Below, in pieces: positions 54,522 through 63,649 of a stretch of DNA of 64,000 nt. The stretch covers positions 558,001 through 622,000 of the forward strand of contig NZ_MPVN01000003.1 of assembly GCF_001955535.1 (NCBI RefSeq). Reading direction: 5' to 3'. The position numbers and the translations under genes are program-made. Each line of letters starts with the position of its first letter. The stretch's first letter is position 1. Under the pieces are notes generated by a model. That model worked only from the letters and a program-made list of their open reading frames with translations. It was not told the origin of the DNA and did no database searches. Source of the stretch: Paenibacillus sp. FSL H7-0326 (GTDB taxonomy: Bacteria > Bacillota > Bacilli > Paenibacillales > Paenibacillaceae).

Positions 54522-54552
54522 ATGATACAACTTGGAGTACACTCCAGATCAA
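54522..54552 (-). promoter_or_regulatory. MerR-type promoter of the VOC-MerR operon
   Basis: Read on the minus strand: TTGATC, 19-base spacer, TATCAT. The spacer contains the dyad TGGAGTGTACTCCA. Both the 19-base spacer and the central dyad are hallmarks of MerR-activated promoters. Confidence 0.85.
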
Positions 54553-54695
54553 GAGTGAAATTTTCGAAACCGTTACTCGTCAACTTAAAAGATTCGCTCA
54601 AGTTACGTGAATTAAGTGGTATTCAATGCCGGACGACAAATGTGAACTCAAAGAGATGTTCGAAGAATTCCGTGAGAAGGTTGGAACAGGTCATT

Positions 54696-55238
54696 TTAGT
54701 TCATAAGTTTCTCATATAATTGCACCACTTGCGTTGCTAAACCTTCAATATCACTATCTATTTCTTCCAGTACATAAGCCTCCAGTACTCCCATGGTTGC
54801 TGTTCCTAAAAACTTCAAGAAAACATTCCTATCAATAAGGGGACGCGAATCCTTATGAAGCTTGTTGTCTATCTCACCTGTAGTAAACGATAACAGCTTA
54901 CTGCGAATTGAAGAAGCGTATTTACTTTTAAACAAAGAAGCAAAGAACAATTTATGCTGCTCAAAATAAGAGAACCATATTATCGAACCCTCTATAATCC
55001 CCATATCTTTTTTTTGGTCACATATTTCTCGCAATTGAACAATATGGTCATCTACAATCTTATCTAACAGATCATACTTATCAACATAATGAAGATAGAA
55101 TGTCTTTCGACCCAAATTGGCTTGTTCCGTAATACTTTTGACCGTAATCTCGTCGAACCCTTCCTTAACTAACATTTGCAAAAAGGTCGTTTGAATCGCC
55201 TGTCGAGACTTTACAATTCTTCGATCTATTTTCTCCAC
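54696..55238 (-). CDS. TetR/AcrR-family regulator
   Basis: 180 residues from a GTG at 55238 with AAGGAGGCTTTCA upstream; the frame opens at 55295. Seen: helix-turn-helix SRQAIQTTFLQMLVKEGFDEITVKSITEQANLGRKTFYLHYVDKYDLL. The C-terminal TetR_C_8-like region. Divergent from the alpha/beta hydrolase gene, which is the likely target. Confidence 0.9.
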   Translation of the reverse strand: MEKIDRRIVKSRQAIQTTFLQMLVKEGFDEITVKSITEQANLGRKTFYLHYVDKYDLLDKIVDDHIVQLREICDQKKDMGIIEGSIIWFSYFEQHKLFFASLFKSKYASSIRSKLLSFTTGEIDNKLHKDSRPLIDRNVFLKFLGTATMGVLEAYVLEEIDSDIEGLATQVVQLYEKLMN

Positions 55239-55394
55239 ACTGAAAGCCTCCTTCAGTTTGTACACACATAAAACATAATGTAAATTAACACCCATAACTC
55301 ACAATGTGGTTATTGGATCAACTCTTTATTTACAATATTATAAATAAACACAAGGCGCTTAACACGCACAAGTGTAATAAAAAATGAAGGTGGT

Positions 55395-56321
55395 ATGAAA
55401 CATATGACAGTTATTAAAAAGAGAGTTTCATTCCCGGCGCATGGACTAAAAGTAGCAGCGATTTTAAATATACCAAAGCATGCTGAAGAAAAGAAACAAA
55501 ACCCAGCTATTGTCTGTGTTCATCCGGGTAGCAGTTGTAAAGATCAAACGGTAGGAATTTATGCGCAGAAACTTGCTGAGCTAGGGTACGTAACCATTGT
55601 ATTCGATGCATCCTATCAAGGAGAAAGCGAAGGCGAGCCTCGTTATGCCGAATACCCGGCTGCCCGTGTTGAGGATATTCGGTCTGCGGTTGATTACCTA
55701 ACTACACTAGATTATGTCGACGAAAATCGTATTGGCGTGTTAGGTGTTTGTGCAGGAGGCGGATATGCTGTAAATACTGCAATGACAGAACGGCGCATCA
55801 AAGCAGTAGGTGCGGTTTCCGTCGCGAATATAGGTCGTGGATATCGTGAACTCGATCCCATCAAAATGTTGGAGCAAGTTGCCCAACAACGCACTGCTGA
55901 AGCACGCGGAGCCGATCCTCTTATTACACAATGGGTGCCTAGCAGTCACAGAGAAAGAGAAGCGGCCGGCATAATTGAATTCGACATAGTAGAAGCTGTT
56001 GATTACTACAGAACACCAAGGGGTCAGCACCCTAACTCTCCGAACAAATTGAAATTCACAAGCGTAGACTCAATCATCGCCTTTGATGCCTTCCACTTGG
56101 CAGACACTTTACTGACTCAGCCTTTGCAAATCATTGTCGGTGGCGTACAAGGAGCGTTTGGTTCATACAAGGACGGTCATGACCTTTATAACCGAGCAGC
56201 TTCTGAGAAAAAAGATTTGTTCGTTATAGAAGGGGCAGGCCATTATGACCTGTACGACAGACCAGAGCCAGTAAGTAAAGCCGTTGAAAAATTAGGTGCT
56301 TTCTTCAAAGAAAATCTTTAA
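55395..56321 (+). CDS. Dienelactone-hydrolase-like alpha/beta hydrolase with Cys nucleophile
   Basis: 308 residues. Seen: nucleophile elbow GVCAGGG with C119 in place of Ser, catalytic His in GAGHYDLYD near 286, oxyanion region VHPGSSCKDQ. Known: dienelactone hydrolases use Cys, and Cys variants are also in polyketide/ylide hydrolases. It is divergent from the TetR gene. Start ATG 55395 (or 55404) after GAAGGTGG. Confidence 0.88.
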   Translation: MKHMTVIKKRVSFPAHGLKVAAILNIPKHAEEKKQNPAIVCVHPGSSCKDQTVGIYAQKLAELGYVTIVFDASYQGESEGEPRYAEYPAARVEDIRSAVDYLTTLDYVDENRIGVLGVCAGGGYAVNTAMTERRIKAVGAVSVANIGRGYRELDPIKMLEQVAQQRTAEARGADPLITQWVPSSHREREAAGIIEFDIVEAVDYYRTPRGQHPNSPNKLKFTSVDSIIAFDAFHLADTLLTQPLQIIVGGVQGAFGSYKDGHDLYNRAASEKKDLFVIEGAGHYDLYDRPEPVSKAVEKLGAFFKENL

Positions 56322-56374
56322 TATTCATGCAACACAGCCATAATCATAAAAGAAAATCTGCTCGTTCGTATTAT

Positions 56375-56412
56375 GAGGTCAGCTAGTTTTTACTGGTTGA
56401 CCTCTTTTTTCT
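56375..56412 (+). terminator. Rho-independent terminator
   Basis: GAGGTCAGC / GTTGACCTC stem with AT loop and six T. Confidence 0.85.
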
Positions 56413-56700
56413 TTAAGGGGGATGTTACGGGGAGCTGGGGTAGAACGTCTCAGCCCTTGGGGCTCAGAACCCGTGAGCTAAACTGGCGACGACGATTGGA
56501 GCCATGCCAAAAAGGCGACTACCGATGCGATCGAAAGTCACCTCTGACCAGCTGAACCTCTTCTTGGATTAGAAAATGGAAATGCTTTAGATTGATAGAT
56601 TTTCCGATATCCTTTATCATGAAAGCGTTATCTGTTAGGTGCTATACCGATTGTACAATCCGGTCACTTGACCAACATATCAAATCATGAGGTGAGAAGA
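56413..56700. other. Gap with unassigned GC-rich segment
   Basis: 56413-56570 is GC-rich with small hairpins (CAGCCCTTGGGGCTC and related) unlike its flanks, perhaps debris of a mobile or structured element; I could not assign it. The AKR ribosome site is GAGGTGAG. Confidence 0.4.
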
Positions 56701-57588
56701 ATGAAGTACAGAAGATTGGGTAAGACCGAACTGGATGTATCCGTTGTAGGCGTGGGCACGTGGCAGTTTGGCGGTGACTGGGGCAAGGATTATACCCAGA
56801 AAGAAGTCGATGACATTCTCTACCGGGCCAAAGAACTGGGCATTAATTTGATTGATACAGCCGAATGCTACGGACCTCACCATATGTCAGAGAAATTTAT
56901 CGGCGATTTTATGTCCCGGGACCGGCGTGAGGATTGGGTGATTGCAACCAAGTTCGGTCACCAGTGGCATGCGCAATGGACAAATGCCTGGAGCGTGGAT
57001 CAGATTCGTGTTCAGCTGGAAGAATCCCTGAAAGCCCTTAGAACGGATTACATCGATTTGTATCAGTTCCATTCCGGGTCGGATGAGGCGTTCGATAACG
57101 ATGAGCTGTGGACTATGCTGGACAAGCAGGTGCAGGCTGGTAAAATTCGCAATCTCGGTATCTCAATCGGAAGTAACGATAATCTGCATCAGACAAGCAA
57201 GGCTACCGAGTTGAATGCGAAGGCTATTCATGTTGTGTATAACCGTCTGGACATGAAGCCGGAAGAGAGGGTATTCCCATCATGTCAGGAGCAGGATCTT
57301 GGTGTGTTGGCGAGAGTCCCGCTGGCCAGCGGCTACCTGAGCGGCAAATACAAGCCGGGCATCGTGTTCAAAGACAATGTCAGGAAGGGCCACGAGCGTG
57401 AAGAGATAGACGAGAAGCTGAAGTTGGTGAGTGAAATCCAGAAGAACGAAGTACCAGAAGGTGTCGACATGGCATCGTGGGCTCTTGCCTGGTGTTTGAA
57501 GCATCCAGCCGTTAGCTGCGTCATTCCGGGATGCAAAAGTCCGGAGCAGGTTGAAGCGAACGCCCGGGCGGCAGATCTGGAGTTGTAA
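56701..57588 (+). CDS. Aldo/keto reductase
   Basis: 295 residues. Frame opens at 56668; GAGGTGAGAAGA precedes the ATG at 56701. Seen: AKR start YRRLGKTELDVSVVGVGTW, catalytic D52, Y57 (ECYGPH), K84, and YIDLYQFH; C-terminal SGYLSGKY and VIPGCKSPEQ. Known: NADPH-dependent carbonyl reduction, YajO/AKR11-12-like. Substrate unknown. Confidence 0.93.
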   Translation: MKYRRLGKTELDVSVVGVGTWQFGGDWGKDYTQKEVDDILYRAKELGINLIDTAECYGPHHMSEKFIGDFMSRDRREDWVIATKFGHQWHAQWTNAWSVDQIRVQLEESLKALRTDYIDLYQFHSGSDEAFDNDELWTMLDKQVQAGKIRNLGISIGSNDNLHQTSKATELNAKAIHVVYNRLDMKPEERVFPSCQEQDLGVLARVPLASGYLSGKYKPGIVFKDNVRKGHEREEIDEKLKLVSEIQKNEVPEGVDMASWALAWCLKHPAVSCVIPGCKSPEQVEANARAADLEL

Positions 57589-57888
57589 GGGAGCTTAATA
57601 GACATAAGTTAAAACACAAGATAAAAAGAATCCGTATCTAACCGGACTGACCCTCGTTTGAGACAGGGATCAAAGCTCCTTTCAAGTTATGCAGCCAGTC
57701 GTCGATAATGAATCGGCGACTGGTTATTTAGTTTCGTTTGAATGCGATCGAATAAAAAGATGTTTCTATTGACCATGCGACGATTCTACTGGCGAATCCC
57801 TGACTCGATATAGACGAATGATTCATTTGAGATTTGTTGTCCCAAAAACGACTGGTTATGTGTGGAGATTCGGGTGAAGTTTCACCAT
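57589..57888. other. Gap with one hairpin
   Basis: Contains only the hairpin at 57693-57728; no coding frame or promoter could be supported. Confidence 0.5.
57693..57728 (+). terminator. Probable terminator after the aldo/keto reductase
   Basis: GCCAGTCGTCG / CGGCGACTGGT stem, 9-base loop, then TATTTAGTTT. Weak T run. Confidence 0.6.
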
Positions 57889-58236
57889 TCACACTAAATT
57901 GTCCACGTCCTCTTCGATTCCGGTAATCCGCGGTTTTCCAATCAATCCGTAGTAAAAAAGGCGATCCATATCTTGAAGCATCGACGTGCTAGATTGTGCT
58001 ATAAATCCTGGTCGAGCCAGCACTTCTTTAAACATTTGAATATAAAACAATACCGCTTCCATTGAAAGATTCGGGTCGATACAACCTTCTTGTTTACCTA
58101 ATTCGATCAAATTAATAAAAAAAGGAATCGTCCTCTCCTTGTAAAACTCCTCGACACCTCGATATGTACTTGTTCATGGTTTTATTCATGAGATCGATAA
58201 GAGTCATTCGGACAAGTTCATCTTTGCTACCAAATG
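57889..58236 (-). pseudogene. TetR-family regulator remnant
   Basis: Two minus-strand frames join: FGSKDELVRMTLIDLMNKTM (end of the TetR DNA-binding domain) and, after a shift near 58140-58150, EEFYKERTIPFFINLIELG then KQEGCIDPNLSMEAVLFYIQ. The helix-turn-helix itself is replaced upstream by unrelated sequence. Clearly broken. Confidence 0.75.
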
Positions 58237-58303
58237 GAATACCGGGAGCGAATCCGGTCCGGCAAGCGCGCAGATTAAGTTCGCCTGCTTCGGTCCGATT
58301 CAT

Positions 58304-58343
58304 AAGAAGGAAGCCCTGCTCATTCGCGCGGGGCTTCCTTCTT
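58304..58343. terminator. Inverted repeat at the AraC gene end
   Basis: AAGAAGGAAGCCC / GGGCTTCCTTCTT, perfect 13-bp arms overlapping the AraC stop codon region. It can fold on either strand but has no long T run. Confidence 0.6.
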
Positions 58344-59180
58344 CATGGATATGTCCGGATGCCGAAGCTTGCTCGTGCGCAGTCCCTGCCAGGAGTTGTG
58401 GCGGATTTGGGTAGCGGTCAGGCCGGTCGCTTGCTTCATATGTCTGGAGAAATGATGGCTTGTCTTGAAGCCGCAGCGCTCTGCGATTTCGGTGACGGTC
58501 AAACCTGTGTGGACAAGGAGGTCCAGCGCCCGTTTCACCCGCAAGTTCCACAGGTAGCGCATGGGGGTGTCGTTCTCGTATTGCCGAAACAAGCGGACGA
58601 GATGCTCAGAAGAGACGCCGGCTTGTTCCGCCAGATCGGACAAGGCGATCTCGTCGGCATAGCGTTCTTTCATCCATGCAATGGCTCTGTAGACGGAGGC
58701 ATGCTTCTCGCGGTCGGACAGGAGCCTGCGTTCCGTCGGATATAGCTGCAGCGCCGCCAAGCCTAAGGTGCGAAGCAACGGATCGTCCGGCAACGCGCTG
58801 TGCTGAAGTGACAGCAGAAGATCGGTCAGCCGGTTCATCTCCTCGGATAAGGGAAGGATGACGGGCAATTGGGTCACGAACGCCAGCGCTTCCTCCGATA
58901 AATGGTGCACATGGACGGCAATCCACCGATGCCACGTTTCCTCCTCCTCCGCGAACTTAAACGTTTCGTGGTGTCCGGGCATTAATTTGACGACGTGACC
59001 GGGCTGAATGTGCAGCGTCCGATCGTCGACGACGACCTCCATCGTACCGGTGTACAGCATGACCAGTTGAATGTCCTGTTGCATGCGCGGACCGAAGCGG
59101 CCGCCGGGCGGATAGACGACCGTCCCGGCAATGACCGAACAAATATGGTCCAGTTGAAGGGGAAGCTCTTCAGGCATCAT
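58320..59180 (-). CDS. AraC-family regulator of the second PhyH module
   Basis: 286 residues from ATG 59180 (ACGGAGCG upstream); the frame is open to 59246. Seen: cupin-like sensor (VVDDRTLHIQPGHVVKLMPGHHE), C-terminal helix-turn-helix pair (LSDLAEQAGVSSEHLVRLFRQYE, EIAERCGFKTSHHFSRHMKQATG). Noticeably GC-rich. Divergent from the PhyH gene at 59360, which it probably controls. Confidence 0.9.
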   Translation of the reverse strand: MMPEELPLQLDHICSVIAGTVVYPPGGRFGPRMQQDIQLVMLYTGTMEVVVDDRTLHIQPGHVVKLMPGHHETFKFAEEEETWHRWIAVHVHHLSEEALAFVTQLPVILPLSEEMNRLTDLLLSLQHSALPDDPLLRTLGLAALQLYPTERRLLSDREKHASVYRAIAWMKERYADEIALSDLAEQAGVSSEHLVRLFRQYENDTPMRYLWNLRVKRALDLLVHTGLTVTEIAERCGFKTSHHFSRHMKQATGLTATQIRHNSWQGLRTSKLRHPDISMKKEAPRE

Positions 59181-59359
59181 CGACGCTCCGTTCGGTTGAA
59201 ATGTCGTAAATGGGGTGCATGTTGGCTTTATTCTAGGGCCTCGCATCGATCGATGTCAATATCAGACACATAATTGATAATTGCAGTCATTGTTGCGACG
59301 GCATGGCTGCGGTAAGCTGTTCCTAGCAAGAAAACCTATTGCTCATGGAGGGAATCGCG

Positions 59360-60103
59360 ATGAATAAGACCTATGCGCCGCCGCTTCAACCGTTAAGCCA
59401 GGAAGATGTCGAATTTTTTAGGGAGCAGGGCTATTTTCTGTTCAAGAACGGCATGGGCGCTGATCTGATTGATGCCTTTAACGGACACATCTACGATATT
59501 CGCAACCAATCCCCGATGCCGGAATGGGCTGCCGTGGTAGAGAGCAAGAAATATTCGCTTCGCCTGTTCAATCCGCACAAGCATGACAGCTTCTCCCGGC
59601 AGCTGATGAAGCATGCCGTCGTCAGGGGGGCGCTGGAGCAGCTGATGGGGAAGGAAGCGGTATGCGTGCAGAGCATGTACTTCTACAAGGAGCCGGGTTC
59701 CCCGGGGCAAGCGTCGCACCAGGATTACTATTACATCAAGAACGATCCGATGACGATGATCGCGGCGTGGACGGCGATGGAAGAATCGGTCGACGAGGAG
59801 AACGGCTGTCTGTGGGTCATGCCCGGAACGCACAAGCTCGGCCTGCTGCCCCATGGCGCAGTCAGAAACCTCGAAGAACACGAATCGTGGACGGAGGAGA
59901 CCGAGGGCGTCGATACGAGCAGGCAAATTCCGGTCGTCATGGAGAAGGGCGACATTCTGTTCTTCAGCGAGTTGCTCATTCATTCCTCGAACAAGAACAG
60001 AAGCCTCGATCGCTGGCGCCGCTCGTACGTGTGCCACTATATCCGCGAGGATAGCAACGTGCTTCACCGCGAGGATTTGCGGCAGAAATACCCGCTATAC
60101 TAA
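59360..60103 (+). CDS. Phytanoyl-CoA dioxygenase (PhyH) family protein, copy 2
   Basis: 247 residues, same length as copy 1 at 26521 and about 87% identical by eye (32 differences counted), with iron ligands H120/D122 and H208 kept. The nucleotide sequence is GC-richer than copy 1, so it is not a recent duplication. ATG 59360 follows TGGAGGGAATCG. Flanked by a divergent AraC gene and a TIM-barrel epimerase, with which it is probably cotranscribed (23 bases). Substrate unknown. Confidence 0.91.
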   Translation: MNKTYAPPLQPLSQEDVEFFREQGYFLFKNGMGADLIDAFNGHIYDIRNQSPMPEWAAVVESKKYSLRLFNPHKHDSFSRQLMKHAVVRGALEQLMGKEAVCVQSMYFYKEPGSPGQASHQDYYYIKNDPMTMIAAWTAMEESVDEENGCLWVMPGTHKLGLLPHGAVRNLEEHESWTEETEGVDTSRQIPVVMEKGDILFFSELLIHSSNKNRSLDRWRRSYVCHYIREDSNVLHREDLRQKYPLY

Positions 60104-60126
60104 TTGGGCCCAAGGAGAGATCGTGC

Positions 60127-60942
60127 ATGAAATTGTTAAGCATCAAAGCCTTGTGGGGGATGGAGGGCACTTACGAGGAGCAGTTCGCGCGGGTTGCCGC
60201 GGTGGGCTACGTCGGCGTGGAGGCGGCCTTGCCTCCTGCCGGCATGGAAGAGAAGTTCCAAGAGCTGCTCGACCGTTACGGTCTCGCCTACATCGCGCAA
60301 GTCTTCACGGGCGAAGATCATGCCAATTCGTTCTACAGGCAGGTGGAGCAGGCTGCCCGGTTCGGACCAGTTAAGATCGTGTCCCACAGCGCGCGCGACT
60401 GCATGAGCGAAGACGAACAGGACCGGTTCTTCGCATCGGCGCTGGAGACGGAGACAAAGTTCGGGATTGCGGTCGGCCATGAGACGCACCGGCAGCGGGC
60501 GATGTTTACGCCATGGACGACGGCCCGGATTCTGCGGAAGTTTCCGGAGCTTAGGATCACGGCCGATTTCAGCCATTGGATGAACGTCTGCGAATCTTAT
60601 CTGGAAGACCAGGAAGAGCAGCTTTCGCTAGCGATGGAACGAACCATTCACATTCATGCCAGGGTCGGCTTTCCCGAAGGGCCGCAGGTGCCTCATCCCG
60701 GTGCCCCTGAGTATAGCAAAGAACTGGAACTGCACTTGGGATGGTGGCGCACCATTCTGAACCGCCAGGCAGCGGAAGGCGCTGCGCAGGCCACGTTCAC
60801 CGCGGAATTCGGCCCTCCGGGGTACATGCCTACGCTGCCGTTCACGAACGTGCCGGTCGCGGATTTGTGGGAGGTCAACCGTTGGATGTCGGAACGGGTC
60901 CTCGAGCATTGCCAAGCGAAGAAAATGGTTTCGAAATCTTAA
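60127..60942 (+). CDS. Sugar phosphate isomerase/epimerase (TIM barrel)
   Basis: 271 residues. Seen: xylose-isomerase-like barrel with candidate metal ligands in HETHRQR, TADFSHW, HIHARVG and TAEFGPP. Known: such proteins isomerise or epimerise sugars and inositols. Start ATG after AAGGAGAGATC. It follows copy 2 of PhyH, suggesting the two modify one sugar-derived compound. Confidence 0.87.
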   Translation: MKLLSIKALWGMEGTYEEQFARVAAVGYVGVEAALPPAGMEEKFQELLDRYGLAYIAQVFTGEDHANSFYRQVEQAARFGPVKIVSHSARDCMSEDEQDRFFASALETETKFGIAVGHETHRQRAMFTPWTTARILRKFPELRITADFSHWMNVCESYLEDQEEQLSLAMERTIHIHARVGFPEGPQVPHPGAPEYSKELELHLGWWRTILNRQAAEGAAQATFTAEFGPPGYMPTLPFTNVPVADLWEVNRWMSERVLEHCQAKKMVSKS

Positions 60943-60952
60943 CTTGCGTACA

Positions 60953-60985
60953 AAGCCCCGGCAGCGGTCATCGCTGCCGGGGCTT
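60953..60985 (+). terminator. Strong hairpin after the epimerase gene
   Basis: AAGCCCCGGCAGCG / CGCTGCCGGGGCTT around GTCAT. No T run, so it may act in either direction with limited termination. Confidence 0.75.
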
Positions 60986-61027
60986 GCCGTTACTCTAGTC
61001 GTTCGCGCGATAGCCGGCCGGCTCCCG

Positions 61028-61109
61028 CTATTGGAGCGCCTTGCGATAGCCGACCGGCGTGATCCCTTTATGCTTCTTGAACAGCTGATTGAAGTACGAT
61101 GGATGGAGC
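61028..61109 (-). pseudogene. AraC regulator tail fragment
   Basis: LHPSYFNQLFKKHKGITPVGYRKAL is the last helix-turn-helix of AraC proteins. Only this fragment remains, in frame with upstream glycosidase debris. Confidence 0.75.
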
Positions 61110-61597
61110 TTCCCGACACGGTCGGCAAACGCTGCCGCCGCATCGGCCTTCGGCGCAGTCGGCTTGACGTTGGACGACGTGCCGTCGCCGTCCTTGACGA
61201 AGATGAGGCTGTTCGTCTGCTGGCCCTCCGGCAATGAAGCCGCCCGACGCGGTATCCTGCATCTGTAGCAGGAAGTCCAGCTCCTGCTTCATCTCGTCCA
61301 GAATATCCGGAATGCCGTTGCCGCTCTCGGGAATGTTCATCTGGTTATCCGAGAAGGAATCGGGAAACGTCTCGTAGGCCCACAGCAGATATCCGTAGCG
61401 CCGTCATTGACATATTTGCCGAAATCGCCTGCATCGTAGCATCCTGCGGAGACATCGCGCGTGACAGACGGATTGGAGGACATATAAGCGTTGGCCGCTT
61501 GCGCGTGCCAGGGCGGATGCGGATAGTCCGGCGCATGAGCCGGGCTCAGCTCGCTGCTTGCCCGCTGGTAAATAAGGGGAAATAAATATGGGAGCAA
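61110..61597 (-). pseudogene. GH9 glycosidase (endoglucanase-like) remnant
   Basis: Pieces in changing frames: YPHPPWHAQAANAYM, VTRDVSAGCYDAGDFGKYVNDGAT (GH9 motif YDAGDxxK with the catalytic Asp), then NIPESGNGIPDILDEMKQEL and LDFLLQMQDTASGGF. These are in GH9 order. Breaks occur near 61200 and 61390; the catalytic core's C-terminal half is missing and the frame runs into an AraC tail. Confidence 0.8.
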
Positions 61598-62110
61598 ACT
61601 TCACTGCTATATTCAAAAATAATATGATAAGTTTTGATCATGTAAATTCTTTTAAGGATAAAATGTTAAAAGACTGGAACGAGTATACATTGAGCCATTC
61701 AGCTCTAGATTGAGTCTCAATTTATTGTGATGAGCCAGAGGTACATTATAAAGAATATGGTTTTGTAGGATTAATTGGATTAAATGATATTGTTATTCTT
61801 ATAAGTCCATATCTTTGTGAGATTCAAAGAAATGAAAGAATGGGTAGAATTTTTAAGAAATCCTGACATTCAAGTAGAAATAAGACGAGATTGAAGAGAA
61901 TTCTCAAAATTCTAGGGAAACCCTATATACTTATCAGATTCATATGGTTACTCAGGATATATATATGATGGTAAGAGTTACAATGAACTGCTGTCATCAT
62001 TAAGATGTAAGTTTGGTGAGCCAGTGCAAAAGATAAAGGATATGTATATACAAAAAGAGTTCTCGTGGGAAACACAAGGATACTATATTAATAACGTAGC
62101 CTTAAGCTAA
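61588..62110 (+). pseudogene. Decayed small hypothetical gene
   Basis: ATG at 61588, reads 41 codons to a TGA at 61711, then continues in frame (YKEYGFVGLIGLNDIVILI) and after a shift ends with SYGYSGYIYDGKSYNELL and SWETQGYYINNVALS. It is a broken gene of about 170 residues of an unrecognised family, low in GC. Nothing else is known. Confidence 0.55.
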
Positions 62111-62172
62111 TATTTACAGAGGAACTGAAGAATCATTGAGTGGTTACATTAAGTTTGGAATTTTGGTTTAGC

Positions 62173-62277
62173 TTATGTGTCGGGGGACAAGAACATATTT
62201 CTATTGAAGTCGCTATTTTAGCGGCTTTTTTATTTTATTGGTACAAGTTCCTATTGCCGATTAGTTAAATATCTAAC
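62173..62277 (+). repeat. Dispersed terminator-bearing repeat, copy C
   Basis: TGTGTCGGGGGACAAGAAC, ATTTCTATTGAAGTCGC, TATTTTAGCGGC plus T run, GGTACAAGTTCC, then CCGATTAGTTAAATATCTAAC; the last block recurs in copy D. Confidence 0.7.
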
Positions 62278-62309
62278 GGGGGATACATCAATTCGATACT
62301 TCATATTCA

Positions 62310-62743
62310 TCGCTTCTTGAATTGAGATTTGAAAGGAGAGACGGGGATACATAGTTAATCTTGCGCAACTGGTGGCAGCTTCACGAGGAGAGAGGCCATG
62401 CCTTATGCGAAAAGAACGGGCAAATGACTCAGGTGAATCATATCCATACATTAGCCAATCTCGATGCCTTTGACCTTTCCACTCTGAAGATCTAACACGG
62501 CTAGTGATAGACGAGGGTTTCGAATATATTCCGTTAATGGAATACCAACGACTAAGCAAAAACCCGCCCGAACTGGTGCGCACTACAGCCTGTGAGCTCC
62601 GCAACATTGTTAAGATCAAAGTCCTCTGTCAAGTGCTCCTCAATATACGTGACCTGAAATTTCTTGCTTGAACCTAACGTAGCGTGATCCCTTATTATAT
62701 GTGTTAGGAGGTGAAAAATAGTGGAACTATTTATTGAAGACAC
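62310..62743 (-). pseudogene. AraC-family regulator (MarA/Rob type), frameshifted
   Basis: First frame from 62743: STIFHLLTHIIRDHATL, EEHLTEDFDLNNVAELTGCSAHQFGRVFA (first helix-turn-helix). Later frame: YGYDSPESFARSFRIRHGLSP and YPRLSFQISIQEAM, typical of AraC proteins with a GyrI-like ligand domain. At least two frame changes separate them and the ligand domain is cut. Divergent from the DUF2268 gene. Confidence 0.75.
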
Positions 62744-63626
62744 AATGAATCAGTATGAAAACTTATTTACTATGCCTGAAGAAAAACGTGAGAGTTATTT
62801 CAGGCATACTATGATGGGCCCATTTGAGAGGATGTGGAACACAATCAATGTTCCTATGAAGGCAAAACAATCAGGTGGATATGATGTTATTATGGCTACA
62901 AAAATGCTTGGATATTTAGATGTTAAGGAAACAGAGATCGGACAAACAGGTACAAGGGAACTCAAAAAAATTAGTATAAATAATGTAGCTGAGCAAACGC
63001 TTTTACATTGTATAGATCAAATGGGACAAGCCGGCCTATCTGTAAATGCTCCATCGCTGCACTTCGGCGCATATTTAGCTGATCCTCAAAAACTAGCATA
63101 CACAAAGGGATACTCAGGTTTTGGGGGCATACCTGGATATATTCAGCTAATGATATATCCAAACGATTATAACATCCCTAGAATTCCAGCTATTCTGGCG
63201 CATGAGTTTCATCACAATATTCGTTTTTCATATTTTGATTGGGATAACGGAAATATAACAGTAGGTGACTACATCATTATTGAAGGACTGGCTGAATCCT
63301 TTGCAAGTGCGATTTACGGTGAGAACATGATGGGACCGTGGGTATCCTCTTTTGATGAGGAAGATTTACACTATTCAATTGAGGTCATTCGTCAAGCTTT
63401 AGATGTGAAAGGATTTGCAGAAGTTAGCAGTTACATGTTCGGTGATGATATCGCTAAGGAAAAGGGTTATCAACCAGTCGGGCTGTCTTTTGCTGCTGGT
63501 TATGCTGTGGGCTATCATGTTGTTCAAGAATTTTTAAAAAATACAGGGGCAACAATTTACGATGCAACACGACTGTCAGCAGCAGATATCATTGAAGGTA
63601 GTCGAGTTTCTCTGGCAACGCACTAA
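62721..63626 (+). CDS. DUF2268-type putative zinc protease
   Basis: 301 residues from a GTG after TTAGGAGGTGAAAA. Seen: HEFHH at 161-165 (HExxH) and E188/E192 in IIEGLAESFAS as the third-ligand candidate, in the DUF2268 family. No signal peptide. Known: gluzincin-like, function undefined. A frameshifted AraC gene overlaps the start region on the opposite strand. The last residues (SRVSLATH) may differ from the family end, with a repeat copy following. Confidence 0.87.
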   Translation: MELFIEDTMNQYENLFTMPEEKRESYFRHTMMGPFERMWNTINVPMKAKQSGGYDVIMATKMLGYLDVKETEIGQTGTRELKKISINNVAEQTLLHCIDQMGQAGLSVNAPSLHFGAYLADPQKLAYTKGYSGFGGIPGYIQLMIYPNDYNIPRIPAILAHEFHHNIRFSYFDWDNGNITVGDYIIIEGLAESFASAIYGENMMGPWVSSFDEEDLHYSIEVIRQALDVKGFAEVSSYMFGDDIAKEKGYQPVGLSFAAGYAVGYHVVQEFLKNTGATIYDATRLSAADIIEGSRVSLATH

Positions 63627-63649
63627 GGGCAGGAAAGTGCGAACTCAAC

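Noticed and set aside
59393-60067. Long minus-strand frame opposite PhyH copy 2
   Set aside because: Explained by the GC-rich coding strand; a homologous shadow is less open opposite copy 1, and no promoter or ribosome site is visible.
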